This document shows, one piece after another, positions 26,963 to 36,719 of a stretch of DNA of 64,000 nucleotides. How positions within the stretch are numbered: the first letter of the stretch is position 1; each line of letters begins with the position of its first letter. Location: positions 90,701 to 154,700 of the forward strand of contig NZ_BAOS01000029.1 of the NCBI RefSeq assembly GCF_002443295.1, in the 5' to 3' direction. The DNA comes from Candidatus Scalindua japonica (GTDB taxonomy: Bacteria > Planctomycetota > Brocadiia > Brocadiales > Scalinduaceae). Below the pieces are notes generated by a model that ran no database searches, was not told the DNA's origin, and saw only the letters and a program-made list of their open reading frames with translations. The position numbers were made by a program, and so were the translations under genes.

Positions 26963-26974
26963 AAACACATGTTC
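26963..26974 (-). promoter_or_regulatory. LexA (SOS) box of lexA
   Basis: On the minus strand the 12 bases read GAACATGTGTTT, which fits the GAAC-RNRY-GTTY consensus known from Gram-positive and some other phyla. It sits 9-20 bases before the lexA start, where binding would block initiation. Confidence 0.75.
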
Positions 26975-27206
26975 ACTCAATATATTCTTCGATTATATAT
27001 CTGTCAAGGATAAATTCCTGTATGATATTTTCAGATATCCGACTACGTTATAATTGCCGGGCTTTCTGTCAGTGTAATTTGTGGGCAAAAAATGACTTAC
27101 GTTATTGGTTAGCCTCTTTTTCGAGAGGACTCCAGAATTGGAATAAATCGAAAAGAGACTCCAGGTGAGAATAGTTAAAAAGTAAAGATACTGCTATGAG
27201 GCGATT

Positions 27207-28625
27207 CTATTTTGTATTTCTCAACTCTTCCTTGAATAGGTTCTTTACTTCATCTTTAAATTGATTTCCTCTATCCTTGTAATCTGTAAAAAGGTTAAAA
27301 CTTGCACTTGCAGGGCTTAGAAGGATTGTGTCTCCTTCTGACGCCATATTATATGCCTTTTGAACAGCTTCTCTCATATTTTCAGAATAACAGTGTTTGG
27401 GCAAGTTGCCCCTAACATTTGCTATTTCTACAATATTGTCCCAAAGCCTGTTTCCTGTTGTTGGAAATAAGATTAAACCTTTTATTCTACTTTCGATAAT
27501 TATCCTGGCCAGTCCAGTTAAATCGAGCCCCCGATCAAAACCTCCCACTAAAAGGATTAGTCCTCTTTCAGAGAAAACTGAAAGCGCTGCAATTGTTGCT
27601 TCCGGGACAGTGGCTAGACTATCATTATAAAATGATATACCGTTGCAGGTTTCGACATACTCAAGGCGATGTTCAAGAGGCCTGAAGTTCTGAATAGCTG
27701 TTGCAATATTATTATCAGGGATATTAAATAATTTTCCAACTATTATGCCGGGCATAACATTTTGCAGATTGAAGCTTCCTTTAAGATGAATTGACTTAGT
27801 TGATACTATTTTTTCTCGTTGTTCTTTTGAGTGAAAAAGCAGGAAATTGTTTTCCATAAAACAGGAGGTGTGTATAGTCTCCTGAAACCCGAAAGAGAGT
27901 TTTTTTGCTTTGCTGATGTTTGCAATTTCCGTTGAAATTTTATCGGAAGAATTGAAAATGATAAAATCGTTTTCATGTTGGTGTTGAACAATAGACCTCT
28001 TGGCCTCGACATATGCCGCAAAAGTTCCATGGAAATCAATATGTTCCGGGGTAATGTTTAAAATGACAGCTATGTGAGGGCTTTTATGAAGGTCTTTCAG
28101 TTGATAGCTGGACAGCTCCACGATAAAAACAGTTGATGAAGTTGTGCCTTCCAGCGAGGATAAAGGAGGTGTTCCGATGTTTCCTGTTAAACGGACATCA
28201 ATTCCACCAAGTTTAAGGATCTCATATATTAAGGTAGCCGTTGTGCTTTTACCCTTTGTCCCGGTCACGCCTATAATAGTCGATGAACAGCATTCAAAAA
28301 AGAGACCGGTATTAGATGTGGTTTTTATGCCTTTATCCTTTGCATCGTCCAATTCAGGAATGGATGGTTTAATCCCGGACGATTTACAGATGATATCAAA
28401 TTGGCTGATATTTTTAAGGTAATCATTACCTGAGATCAGAATTACTCTTTTATCATTTTCAACAATTCTTCTTGTTGGTTCGTCAAGTTGATTCTTCGAA
28501 AGTTTATCAGCTAAACCGATAACTTTCTCAGGAAAACGTCTCCTTAAAAATTGGAAAGAACTTACACCTTCTCTTCCGAGTCCAAGAACAAGAATTTTTT
28601 TGTGTTCAAGTTCCTCTATAAGCAT
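27207..28625 (-). CDS. murD: UDP-N-acetylmuramoyl-L-alanine--glutamate ligase (MurD, probably the L-Glu-adding type)
   Basis: A 472-residue Mur ligase. ATP site GTKGKSTT (122-129), the Mur ligase middle domain marks ELSSYQL and NITPEHIDFHG, and the C-terminal FNDS/YNDSLATVPEATIAAL with LLVGGFDRG are all typical of MurD. Normal MurD adds D-Glu to UDP-MurNAc-L-Ala. The gene is coupled by TAATG to a MurL homologue, which in Xanthomonas works with a MurD variant that adds L-Glu, later epimerised. So an L-Glu-specific enzyme (MurD2) is likely here. It is the last gene of the minus-strand train starting at 36.4 kb. Confidence 0.9.
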   Translation of the reverse strand: MLIEELEHKKILVLGLGREGVSSFQFLRRRFPEKVIGLADKLSKNQLDEPTRRIVENDKRVILISGNDYLKNISQFDIICKSSGIKPSIPELDDAKDKGIKTTSNTGLFFECCSSTIIGVTGTKGKSTTATLIYEILKLGGIDVRLTGNIGTPPLSSLEGTTSSTVFIVELSSYQLKDLHKSPHIAVILNITPEHIDFHGTFAAYVEAKRSIVQHQHENDFIIFNSSDKISTEIANISKAKKLSFGFQETIHTSCFMENNFLLFHSKEQREKIVSTKSIHLKGSFNLQNVMPGIIVGKLFNIPDNNIATAIQNFRPLEHRLEYVETCNGISFYNDSLATVPEATIAALSVFSERGLILLVGGFDRGLDLTGLARIIIESRIKGLILFPTTGNRLWDNIVEIANVRGNLPKHCYSENMREAVQKAYNMASEGDTILLSPASASFNLFTDYKDRGNQFKDEVKNLFKEELRNTK

Positions 28626-30038
28626 TATAAAATGGTCTCTTTCTTAAGTAAATTAATCAGCTCTTCAGGTACATTATGATGCTCGTTCCACGCACTTAAA
28701 ACTGCATCTGCTTTTTCTTCTAAATCCTGTTTGTTTACAAGTACTTTTTCTTCTACTGATTTTAATACTACCGGAACAATGCTGCTTGTCTTTTTCGCTT
28801 TTTTTCCAGCAGAGATAGAAAGCAACTGCTGTCTCATCCAGGGATCCAACACATTCAAACGGCTTAGTGTTTTCATGACCCAATAAGCTGAATGCTGTGC
28901 TTATTAACTCTTCCTTATTAAACAGGTTCTCGGAAAAGATATTTATTGTAAGAATTTTCTCTTCTACAAACGGATAAAGAAAAGTAAAAACAGATAAACA
29001 TTTCGGGCAATTGTTACACCATGAGTTCGTTTTCTGCCCTTGGTTACAACTTCTGAAGATTGGGAAGTAATGGGAAAATCGTGAAAAATTATTTGAGATT
29101 TGTAGCTCATAAAAAGGTCTCAACAGGCTGAAATAATCAATGTTCTCACCAAGATAAACATTTGAATATTCTCTGAATCTGTTTTCAAAATGGTAGCTTT
29201 TGGAGTACTGATGGTTGACCTCCGCTCCTCTATAATTAACATTACCTTCATTAGAACTCCTTTCATTCGAAAGCGCAATGTGCTTTCCATCAAAAAGTAT
29301 TGCACACGAAGCGCTCAAGAAAGCCAGGTACGCGGAAAAAGGAGTATGCCCGTTCAGATATCCATCAGCATTTAATACCAAAAGCCTATTATCAATAGTT
29401 CGGTTGACAATAATTGGGTTCTTATGCTTGCTATTTTCAATAATATCCAGGGCTGCCTGGGTGGGGTTTAAAGATAAGGGACATATACTTATGTTAGAAT
29501 TTTTCAGCAATTCAATTGTTAACGCCGAGTCCTTTCCACCACCAATCGGGACAAGTATTTTACCAATATCAAGAGCGCCCTTATATTTTACGGTTTCAGG
29601 AATTGAATTGCCAGTGGTTTTGATAGCAACGAAATCATGTATAGTGAAATCGATTTCATTAATAAAGAAGAATTCTCCCAATCCATTAATCAGTAATGAT
29701 CTCCACCATGAAATCTGATATTCATCTAAAGACCCGGCACGGATAATGATTTCCGGCGAACAGGAAGTCTTCCAATAGCTTGGGATCTCCATTAAGCCAA
29801 GATGAAAGGCAATATTGTTAAGACATTTTTCCCCGATGTTTTTTATTCGCTCACGCTTTATACCATTAATGACTAATCTGGGAGAAAAAGCAATACCAGG
29901 TTCAATTTCGAAGTTAAATTCAAATACCAGGCTATCCTTTACTATTTCAACTGAGTAACGATGGTAGATGAATTTTGGGTGCTTTCTCCTGAGATTAAAG
30001 AAGAGTTGATCTGATTGCTGCTTTTTAAATTTCTCCAT
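28625..30038 (-). CDS. murL: UDP-MurNAc-L-Ala-L-Glu epimerase MurL, with a frameshift near the C-terminus
   Basis: The main frame (30038 down to about 28806) gives a PP-loop-like VPIGGGKDS (163-171), LNGHTPFSAYLAF, ALSNERSSNEGNV, EVNHQYSKSYHFENRF, a cysteine pair in SWCNNCPKCL and KPFECVGSLDET. These match MurL, the ATP-dependent epimerase that turns the L-Glu of UDP-MurNAc-L-Ala-L-Glu into D-Glu. In the A7 run 28805-28799 the frame breaks. Read with one A fewer, it continues KKAKKTSSIVPVVLKS to a TAA at 28627-28625 that overlaps the murD ATG as TAATG. The shifted C-terminus is charged and helical, and its coupling to murD shows that it is the native end. Uncorrected, the frame runs on to 28674 with an abnormal basic tail. 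Confidence 0.8.
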
Positions 30039-30081
30039 CTGAATACCTACTTCTATTCCTATTTACTCTAATAATTTACTA

Positions 30082-32991
30082 TTATATTTCAATACTTTTA
30101 ATCAACTCGTATGCAATATTGTTACTTACAAGACGCATAATACTCTCTTCCGCACTGCCAAAACTTAATAAGTTTATACTGCCATACCAGACAGTTTTTT
30201 GATCAATAATTGCAAATTTCTGATGGATATTTGATTTTAGTATCACTTTAATTCCCACGCCCTTTAAAACCTCAAAAATTTGCTCTAAAGCAGGTATCCT
30301 GGTATCTTTAAAATCTTCAGATGGTCTTGTTACAACGGTTATCTTTACTTGTTTATTGACTATATTATTGAAATATTGAAGCATCTGTGTGACACGCTTA
30401 TAGGTAACAAAAGGGCTGACAATTACAATTTCTATTGACGCACTTAGTATATCATTACGATAAATTGGAAGGAAACTATTCTTATCAAAGATTATATCTG
30501 ACGGTTCCGTTCCGATATTTTCTCCTTTTACTTTATAGCCAATAGATGCATATCCATTTAGCCTTTTTCCATACATTTTTTCCAGCATTCTTACATGGGT
30601 ATCAACGTAGTCATATATCTGTACGTCATTCTTTTTATCATACAATCGATGCAGCCTGCCGGCATATTGCTGTAAAGTGCCTTTCCATGAGATTGGCATA
30701 GACAGAAACAGTGTATCAAGTCGAGGCTCATCAAATCCCTCACCTACAAACTTTCCTGATGCAACTAATGTTAATTGCTTATCAGTCGGTATTGCTGATA
30801 TTTTAGTTAATATCTCTTTGGTTTTCTTAGTACCCATCCCACCCATCAAGGTTAATACTTCCGGGACCCTCTCTTTTAACCTCTTTGCGAGCAGCATAAC
30901 ATGAGCGGTCCTCTCTGATAATACCAGTGAATTCCTGCCATTCTCATAGCTATTAAAAACGTCATCTACAATTAACTGATTACGTATTTCATCAACAGTG
31001 ATTTCAGTATATAATTCCTGAATGGTTAATTCTTTACTGTTTTCATTAATCGGTATTCTAAAACTTGTAAACCTTGGAACAACATAATGATCGAAAGGCC
31101 TTTTTTCAGCTTGTTTTTTTGCGTCAACCCTGAATCTCTCAGCTCCACAATGCATAAATATTATTGGATGGTGGCCATCCTTCCTTGTTGGAGTCGCGGT
31201 TAATCCATAAACAAATTTTGCGTTGACCTTTTTAAGTATCTGTTCAAAGCTAAACGCGGGTACATGATGACACTCATCAACAATTACCATCCCATAGTTT
31301 TTTACACACTCCTTCACCTTGCCGGTGCTATTTAATGATTGTATAATTGCAACATCAATGATAGAGCTTAAACTGTCCTTTCCAGCCCCTATCTGTCCGA
31401 TTAAACCTCGTTTCTTTCTCCTTCCACGTTTTTTCTCCTGAACCGGTAACTCTTCGTTAATCCTTAAAAATTCAGACAATCTGGCAATCCATTGTAAAAG
31501 GAGTTGCTGTCTATGTACCAATATAAGTGTATTTCTCTTTCTTGCAGCTATCAGTTTAGCAGCCACAACTGTTTTTCCAAAGGCGGTGGTTGCTGATAAT
31601 ACTCCGGTATCATGATTTAGCAGTTCATCTATTACTTCCTGCTGTTCGTTCCTGAGGGTTCCATTAAATTCTACGTCAATGTTTCTTCCATGATTAGTTT
31701 CATCAATCCAGGTAACATCAATATTAGATTTACTTAGTAAACTGTGAATCTCTTCTTGGCAACCTCTGGGCAGGCACAAATATCTTTCAAGGTCTTCACA
31801 ACACGAGATAACCCTCGGTTTGTTGTAAGTTGGCATTCGCATAGCTTGCGCTTTATAAAAATCGGGATTTTTAAAAGCAGCTAACCGCTTTAACGTATTT
31901 AATGTCTTTTGAGAAAATCCATTTTTAGGGATATACACCATGTTGGATTTTATGATTACAATTTTTTTTGGAAAATCATGTTTACTCAATCTAATCCTGG
32001 CAGTTGGCCATGGCCTTTGCAGTTCATCATCATCTTTTCTCAATTCACCCAATTCATTGCGTTTACATGTACGGGTTATTAAAGCATCTACATTATCTTC
32101 AGAAAGTTTAACTATGCCGCCTAAAAATTTCCACTGATCAGCATAAGGCTCAAAATTGTCATCAATAAAAACCGTGTTACCGTTTTTTCTTGCAGCCATC
32201 TGTAGCGGGAGGGCTATCAGATTCCCAAGGCCACCTTTTGGCATAATATCCTGATTAGGAAAAAGTCTGTCGTATGACTTGAACTTGATCTCATGTCTTT
32301 TATTCATGGAGCAAGTAAGTAATGCCGTTCCAAATTTTCTTGCTAAGGCTGATGATATTTGATTTTCAAAGAAAAACCAGGCGTGGGCCCCGTTACCCGA
32401 CCTTGAACGTTCAATTGCATACGGAATTTCAAATTCATCGCATACATTGCGCAATACTGAAATATCCTTTTGCCAGCCGGTATCATCAAAATCGATAGCT
32501 AGAAAATAACACATTTCATCAATGCACAGAGGATATATTCCGACTACAATATTTCCTCTAAGATGCTCTTCCACAATCTTTTCGTCAAATTTTGCATATG
32601 ATTTATGTGAACACTCTGAACACTTTACTTTTGGTTTATAGCATACACCGGGTTCCCATTCATTCAGACAGACAGGCGAATACCCGGACTTTCCCGCTTT
32701 ACTCTGCCACCGTTTGGCGAACACATCATCTCTGCTTCTGAAAAGAGACATAAACAAATTGACTTTATCTTTATCCTCAGAAAAGTTGTGGAGAATAGGG
32801 TGTAAAGCCTTAATGTTATTGTGATGATTCGAAATTTGATCTGAAGAACTTTCTGTGTTAATTTCACTGGCAACTTCCTTTTGTGGTTTGGAAATAGAAA
32901 GTAGTGCCTTTAACCGTTTTATTTCAGCTTTCAAGCCGAAATTTTCATTAAGCAGGGTCTGGTATTTTACATATAATTCCTCATAGTCCAT
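30082..32991 (-). CDS. Archaeo-eukaryotic primase - SF2 helicase - PLD nuclease fusion (TOTE-type)
   Basis: A 969-residue three-module protein. A short N-terminal coiled coil (2-31) is followed by a primase of the kind found in TOTE conflict systems: cysteines 108, 117, 124 and 127 (zinc cluster), the metal dyad D167-x-D169 (FLAIDFDD), H203 in SRSGNGAHAW, and DRLFPNQD (241-248). The middle is an SF2 helicase: TTAFGKT (468-474), DECH (572-575), LTATPTRKDG (597-606), then motif VI as QYAGRLHR. The C-terminus (about 850-969) is a single phospholipase-D-like nuclease half with H923-x-K925 and the following aspartate. The combination suggests an anti-element DNA-processing enzyme. It starts 70 bases after the topoisomerase VI A stop. 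Confidence 0.88.
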   Translation of the reverse strand: MDYEELYVKYQTLLNENFGLKAEIKRLKALLSISKPQKEVASEINTESSSDQISNHHNNIKALHPILHNFSEDKDKVNLFMSLFRSRDDVFAKRWQSKAGKSGYSPVCLNEWEPGVCYKPKVKCSECSHKSYAKFDEKIVEEHLRGNIVVGIYPLCIDEMCYFLAIDFDDTGWQKDISVLRNVCDEFEIPYAIERSRSGNGAHAWFFFENQISSALARKFGTALLTCSMNKRHEIKFKSYDRLFPNQDIMPKGGLGNLIALPLQMAARKNGNTVFIDDNFEPYADQWKFLGGIVKLSEDNVDALITRTCKRNELGELRKDDDELQRPWPTARIRLSKHDFPKKIVIIKSNMVYIPKNGFSQKTLNTLKRLAAFKNPDFYKAQAMRMPTYNKPRVISCCEDLERYLCLPRGCQEEIHSLLSKSNIDVTWIDETNHGRNIDVEFNGTLRNEQQEVIDELLNHDTGVLSATTAFGKTVVAAKLIAARKRNTLILVHRQQLLLQWIARLSEFLRINEELPVQEKKRGRRKKRGLIGQIGAGKDSLSSIIDVAIIQSLNSTGKVKECVKNYGMVIVDECHHVPAFSFEQILKKVNAKFVYGLTATPTRKDGHHPIIFMHCGAERFRVDAKKQAEKRPFDHYVVPRFTSFRIPINENSKELTIQELYTEITVDEIRNQLIVDDVFNSYENGRNSLVLSERTAHVMLLAKRLKERVPEVLTLMGGMGTKKTKEILTKISAIPTDKQLTLVASGKFVGEGFDEPRLDTLFLSMPISWKGTLQQYAGRLHRLYDKKNDVQIYDYVDTHVRMLEKMYGKRLNGYASIGYKVKGENIGTEPSDIIFDKNSFLPIYRNDILSASIEIVIVSPFVTYKRVTQMLQYFNNIVNKQVKITVVTRPSEDFKDTRIPALEQIFEVLKGVGIKVILKSNIHQKFAIIDQKTVWYGSINLLSFGSAEESIMRLVSNNIAYELIKSIEI

Positions 32992-33061
32992 GATTGAATA
33001 TTGTACTATCGTAATATGTAAAATTCAAAGTATTTGGTTTACAGGTTAAAGCAAGGCTTAT

Positions 33062-34144
33062 CTAAGGTAGAAAACTGTCAACATTCTTCAGTTTTTGAGG
33101 AAGGTACTTTTCAATCACATAGTTCAGGCCATGTTTTGCAAGAGCCTGCTGTTCTGCCCTTACTCCCATTTTCAGCATCTGGTTAATCGCCTTCTGCCAT
33201 TCCTTGTATTCTTTTATAAACGGGTCATTTTTCAGGGCATCTTTTGCCCTCTTAATATCTACTTCTTTTAACGGATGGGTAGGGAGTTTATAATCGATGA
33301 TATCCTGCGGTGTAATGCCAAGGTATCGTGCGTTTGGTACGCAGAAATACTGGTTAATGTGTGCCGCATTTCCTGATCCCACCTTCAGGGTCCTGTATAT
33401 GTTGCTGATGCCATAAGGGTCTCCATCAACAAAAACATAAACAGGGATCTTCTTTCCTTCTGATAAACGCCTGATGAATCTTCTGCATGCCCTGGTTGGT
33501 ACGCCTCCCATGGAGATTAATATGCAGTTTGCCTTCTTCCAGTAGTTGTGTTTAACAAGCCGTTGGAACATACCGGCAGTTTCTATAACCAGTACAAACT
33601 TTGCGTTGGTTTCGAATTTCAGATCTTCTGTTGAAATGGGAATAGAGTATGCGCCTGAGCCGAATTTAGTACAGTCGATTTTGAGCTGCTTGCCGGTTTC
33701 CTGGTCCCTGTCTATTACTATCAGTTTTCCGGCGACATCCCCTCCCTTCTCTTCCGGGATAAAACCCAGTTGCTCTCTGTTAACTTCAAACATTGCTTCA
33801 ACATCGTCAATTACGGTGTCTGATTCGGGCTGTTCCTCAAAACGTGCATCGTCCCAGTTCTTGGATACGTAATATGCCTCCCTTTTTGTAGCTATATCAT
33901 CTTTTTCAATGAGTTCCTTGGAAAGTGACATCACTCTGAGTGTCTGGGCAAATGTTTTTACAGTATTTACTGTTAAGGTGCGGGATTTTTTCTGTCCGAT
34001 AAGTTCCAGGAAACCTCTCTTTGGAGTATATTTGACATTGCTCAGTGCACGAATCGGAAAATCCATGCTGGGTTTTTGTTTCTTGTTGATTTTGTTGTGA
34101 ATAGTTGAAGCAGATTCTTCTATTTTTTTCAGTGTTTTTGTCAT
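33062..34144 (-). CDS. top6A: DNA topoisomerase VI subunit A (Spo11-like)
   Basis: A 360-residue type IIB topoisomerase A subunit. The catalytic tyrosine is in REAYY (Y91-Y92) of the winged-helix domain. The Toprim metal residues are E188 (LVIETAG) and D240-x-D242 (VFVDGDPYG). [17 protein letters not shown] is a further conserved block, and YRTLKVGSG matches the archaeal YRxLKxGS block. Topoisomerase VI makes double-strand breaks with two-base overhangs and relaxes or decatenates DNA. The start codon ATG overlaps the top6B stop (34141-34144). Length is normal. Confidence 0.93.
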   Translation of the reverse strand: MTKTLKKIEESASTIHNKINKKQKPSMDFPIRALSNVKYTPKRGFLELIGQKKSRTLTVNTVKTFAQTLRVMSLSKELIEKDDIATKREAYYVSKNWDDARFEEQPESDTVIDDVEAMFEVNREQLGFIPEEKGGDVAGKLIVIDRDQETGKQLKIDCTKFGSGAYSIPISTEDLKFETNAKFVLVIETAGMFQRLVKHNYWKKANCILISMGGVPTRACRRFIRRLSEGKKIPVYVFVDGDPYGISNIYRTLKVGSGNAAHINQYFCVPNARYLGITPQDIIDYKLPTHPLKEVDIKRAKDALKNDPFIKEYKEWQKAINQMLKMGVRAEQQALAKHGLNYVIEKYLPQKLKNVDSFLP

Positions 34145-35727
34145 GATCTACTCCTTTCAAGGACATCTGTCAGGTTATTAATTATTTTTAGTTCCTGTTT
34201 GTCGTTTAAATCTAATATTTCTTTTAATGCTATCCCTATATGAGGAATGTATTTTTTTATATACGATTTTTTCTTGAACTCTTCCGCCGCTCTCTTTTTC
34301 CTCTTAATAAATGTAGATAGGTGGCGCCCGCATTCCTGTAAAGCCAACTTTATCTCTTTCTCGATTTCAGGGTAATGTGCAATTGCCTCTTTGCTTTCTG
34401 ATGTAAAGGGTACCCATACAGATGCGAGGTGTACCATAAGGAGTATCGGCCCGGAGGGAAGCGCGCCTGTAGATTGCGGAAGTCCATAATTTCTCCATGA
34501 AGTATTTATTGCTGATTCGGTAACAACACATGCGGATTGTTGATACAGCAAAGGAACTCTATTGGCAAATCTCAGTAGTCTTATTAAGCCTTCTTCCGGC
34601 AAATCTCCTCCGTATGCCAGTCCGACTTCAATCTGAAAAGGGTTACCTCTGTATACCGATGGAGGTCGCGTATTTGATGTGAAGAAATCTGCATTGATCT
34701 GTTTTTTGAGCCCTTTTATTATGGCATCTTCTCCAATTGGAGAGATACAGTCGGTAGGGGGGTTCATGATTTTCGTTAGCTTGATTGTCTTAAAAAGTGC
34801 GTCGGCTTCCTGGACTGCGATCCTTGAAGGTCGGGCTTTTTCGTATAAGCCGGCTTTTTCACAAATCTCATTTGCAACCCTTGTGCTCACTCTGGAGAAA
34901 TCATTAGTAAGAAAGGAGCGCAGGTTTTTTGTCTTTGTATCATGCAGCATTTTTATCAATATTCCCAGTTCAACACCATAAGGATGCGGTTTTATTTCCT
35001 TCGGTTCTATCGGCAGTTCCTTTGACGCTCTTGGATATCTTATCTCTTTCTCTTCAGGATTGATGTATGTTATATCTGCATGTGGGTTGGCGATGGATGT
35101 CTGTTCAATGTATCCGTCAACAGATTGTCGGCCTTTCTGGTATCTTGCCTCCAGTTCAATAACTACTTTTGTTCCTCGTTTGACTTCGTAATCTACTACC
35201 TCCTCTTTTATAATTCGAGGTTCATTCTTATGTGTATCAACGACAAGGCTATAATGGTGTGCAGGTTTCTTTGGTGAAATTTTCGATGTTATCAGTATTG
35301 GCTTGCCGGTTGTCAGTTGGCCATACATGCCTGCCGCTGATATGCCTATACCCTGTTGTCCCCTGGACATTTTGAGAGTATGGAATTTTGAACCATAAAG
35401 TAATTTGCCGAAAATCTTTGGTATGTGTGTTTTTAAAATTCCAGGTCCATTGTCTTCAATGGTTACTATAAATCTATCTTCAGATTTCTTTATATGGCTT
35501 ATTTGTACTTTTATGTCAGGGAGGATTTTTGCTTCTTCACATGCATCCAGAGAGTTGTCAATGCCTTCCTTGATCGTTGTGAGTAGGGCTTTTCTGGGGT
35601 TATCAAACCCGAGTAAGTGTCTGTTCTTTGTGAAGAATTCACTTACAGAAATTTCTCTCTGTTTTTTTGCGAGGTCTTGAGCAGTTATCCTTGGTGTATC
35701 TTTAGTAATCTGTTTTTTTCTCCTCAA
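34141..35727 (-). CDS. top6B: DNA topoisomerase VI subunit B (GHKL ATPase)
   Basis: A 528-residue GHKL-ATPase subunit. The Bergerat fold shows the N-box with E54 and N58 ([11 protein letters not shown]), the D92NGPG motif and the lid GQQGIG (123-128). An H2TH-like segment follows, then the transducer domain with the lysine-bearing loop [15 protein letters not shown] [16 protein letters not shown] (about 405-420). It dimerises on ATP binding and drives strand passage with subunit A. Its start overlaps the archaemetzincin gene by 26 bases, and its stop overlaps the top6A start. Confidence 0.94.
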   Translation of the reverse strand: MRRKKQITKDTPRITAQDLAKKQREISVSEFFTKNRHLLGFDNPRKALLTTIKEGIDNSLDACEEAKILPDIKVQISHIKKSEDRFIVTIEDNGPGILKTHIPKIFGKLLYGSKFHTLKMSRGQQGIGISAAGMYGQLTTGKPILITSKISPKKPAHHYSLVVDTHKNEPRIIKEEVVDYEVKRGTKVVIELEARYQKGRQSVDGYIEQTSIANPHADITYINPEEKEIRYPRASKELPIEPKEIKPHPYGVELGILIKMLHDTKTKNLRSFLTNDFSRVSTRVANEICEKAGLYEKARPSRIAVQEADALFKTIKLTKIMNPPTDCISPIGEDAIIKGLKKQINADFFTSNTRPPSVYRGNPFQIEVGLAYGGDLPEEGLIRLLRFANRVPLLYQQSACVVTESAINTSWRNYGLPQSTGALPSGPILLMVHLASVWVPFTSESKEAIAHYPEIEKEIKLALQECGRHLSTFIKRKKRAAEEFKKKSYIKKYIPHIGIALKEILDLNDKQELKIINNLTDVLERSRS

Positions 35728-36376
35728 AAATGTCTTCGCATTTACTGCAAAGATCCGCCCCTTTATGATCTGTATCGCTTATGGTATTTGATAAAAACAT
35801 AACGCACTTACTGTTTTTGCAGTGGTAGAGTCCATATGTATGTCCAAGCTCGTGAACGGCTTCAATAATTGTTCTATATTTAAATAGTGTTGAATCATCA
35901 GGTAAGTCGTAGAACTTTTGTCTGAGCCTTGTTAAGGAAATTACAGAAACTTTCTTTTTTACATCTGCTCCGCCAAAAACAAATGTACGTTCAGGTATGT
36001 ATAAATCGACATCAGCTATTCCCAATATTCTGTCATATCCTGATAGCTTTAATTTGTGTATTTTTTTCAGTATCTTTGTTGAATTATACTGTTTTTTATG
36101 TTTGTGATATGCATAAGCAGGCTCTTCCAGTTGCTTCCAAATGTCTACTTTTACATCAAACTTTTCTTCAAGTTTCATTTGTGTGTATATAAGAATTTTA
36201 TTGTCTATGTGCCCTATCGGTATAATACAAAATATTTTCTTCATATCGGTATTTGCGGCGTAGTTTGTTCTTGTGAATAAGTTGATCGCTAGCAGTAGTA
36301 ATAGTATAAGAGTTGTTAGAATAGTAAGATTGTAATTATTTTTTTGTCTCTTTTTCATATTTTGATAATTACACAA
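35702..36376 (-). CDS. Membrane-anchored archaemetzincin-type metalloprotease
   Basis: A 224-residue zinc protease with one N-terminal membrane helix (about 17-33). The catalytic motif is H175-E-x2-H179-x5-H185, followed at once by C186-x4-C191-x-M193 and later C210-x2-C213. This HExxHxxGxxHC-x4-C-x-M...CxxC arrangement defines the archaemetzincins, which bind a second zinc on the four cysteines. ATG 36358 (MKKRQKN) is an alternative start. Most archaemetzincins are soluble; the anchor is unusual. It is the first gene of the train and overlaps top6B by 26 bases. Substrates are unknown for the family. Confidence 0.88.
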   Translation of the reverse strand: MCNYQNMKKRQKNNYNLTILTTLILLLLLAINLFTRTNYAANTDMKKIFCIIPIGHIDNKILIYTQMKLEEKFDVKVDIWKQLEEPAYAYHKHKKQYNSTKILKKIHKLKLSGYDRILGIADVDLYIPERTFVFGGADVKKKVSVISLTRLRQKFYDLPDDSTLFKYRTIIEAVHELGHTYGLYHCKNSKCVMFLSNTISDTDHKGADLCSKCEDIFEEKKTDY

Positions 36377-36491
36377 CCACCGTGCGAAAATGAGGATTGT
36401 CCTTTTTTATATGTGGAAGAAATGAAATTGCTTGAAGGTGGGTAAAAATTATTTTATAACTTGAGTTTCTACTGGTACAGGGTGTTCCGGG

Positions 36492-36719
36492 TTATAAGTC
36501 CTCATCCAAATTACTGTTAAGGCCAGTGCCATGCGCTTTGATTATTTCAAGTGCCTGCGATTTCGTAAAGCCTTCTTTGCAAAGAGATGTGTAGAAGTTA
36601 TGCATGAGTGTTGCCAGCGTATTTTGTAAATCCATGCACTGCGGAAGGATTTCATTTATATGTCGAAGCCCCTGTTCTGCCTCAATTTGCGCCATTAGGC
36701 GTCTTAAGTTATCGTCCAT
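36492..36719 (-). CDS. Small hypothetical protein
   Basis: A 75-residue helical, acidic protein (MDDNLRRLMAQIEAEQGLRH ...). No recognised domain. It stands 116 bases upstream of the archaemetzincin gene in the same direction and might head that operon. The frame is well kept, but the small size allows no assignment. Confidence 0.5.
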   Translation of the reverse strand: MDDNLRRLMAQIEAEQGLRHINEILPQCMDLQNTLATLMHNFYTSLCKEGFTKSQALEIIKAHGTGLNSNLDEDL

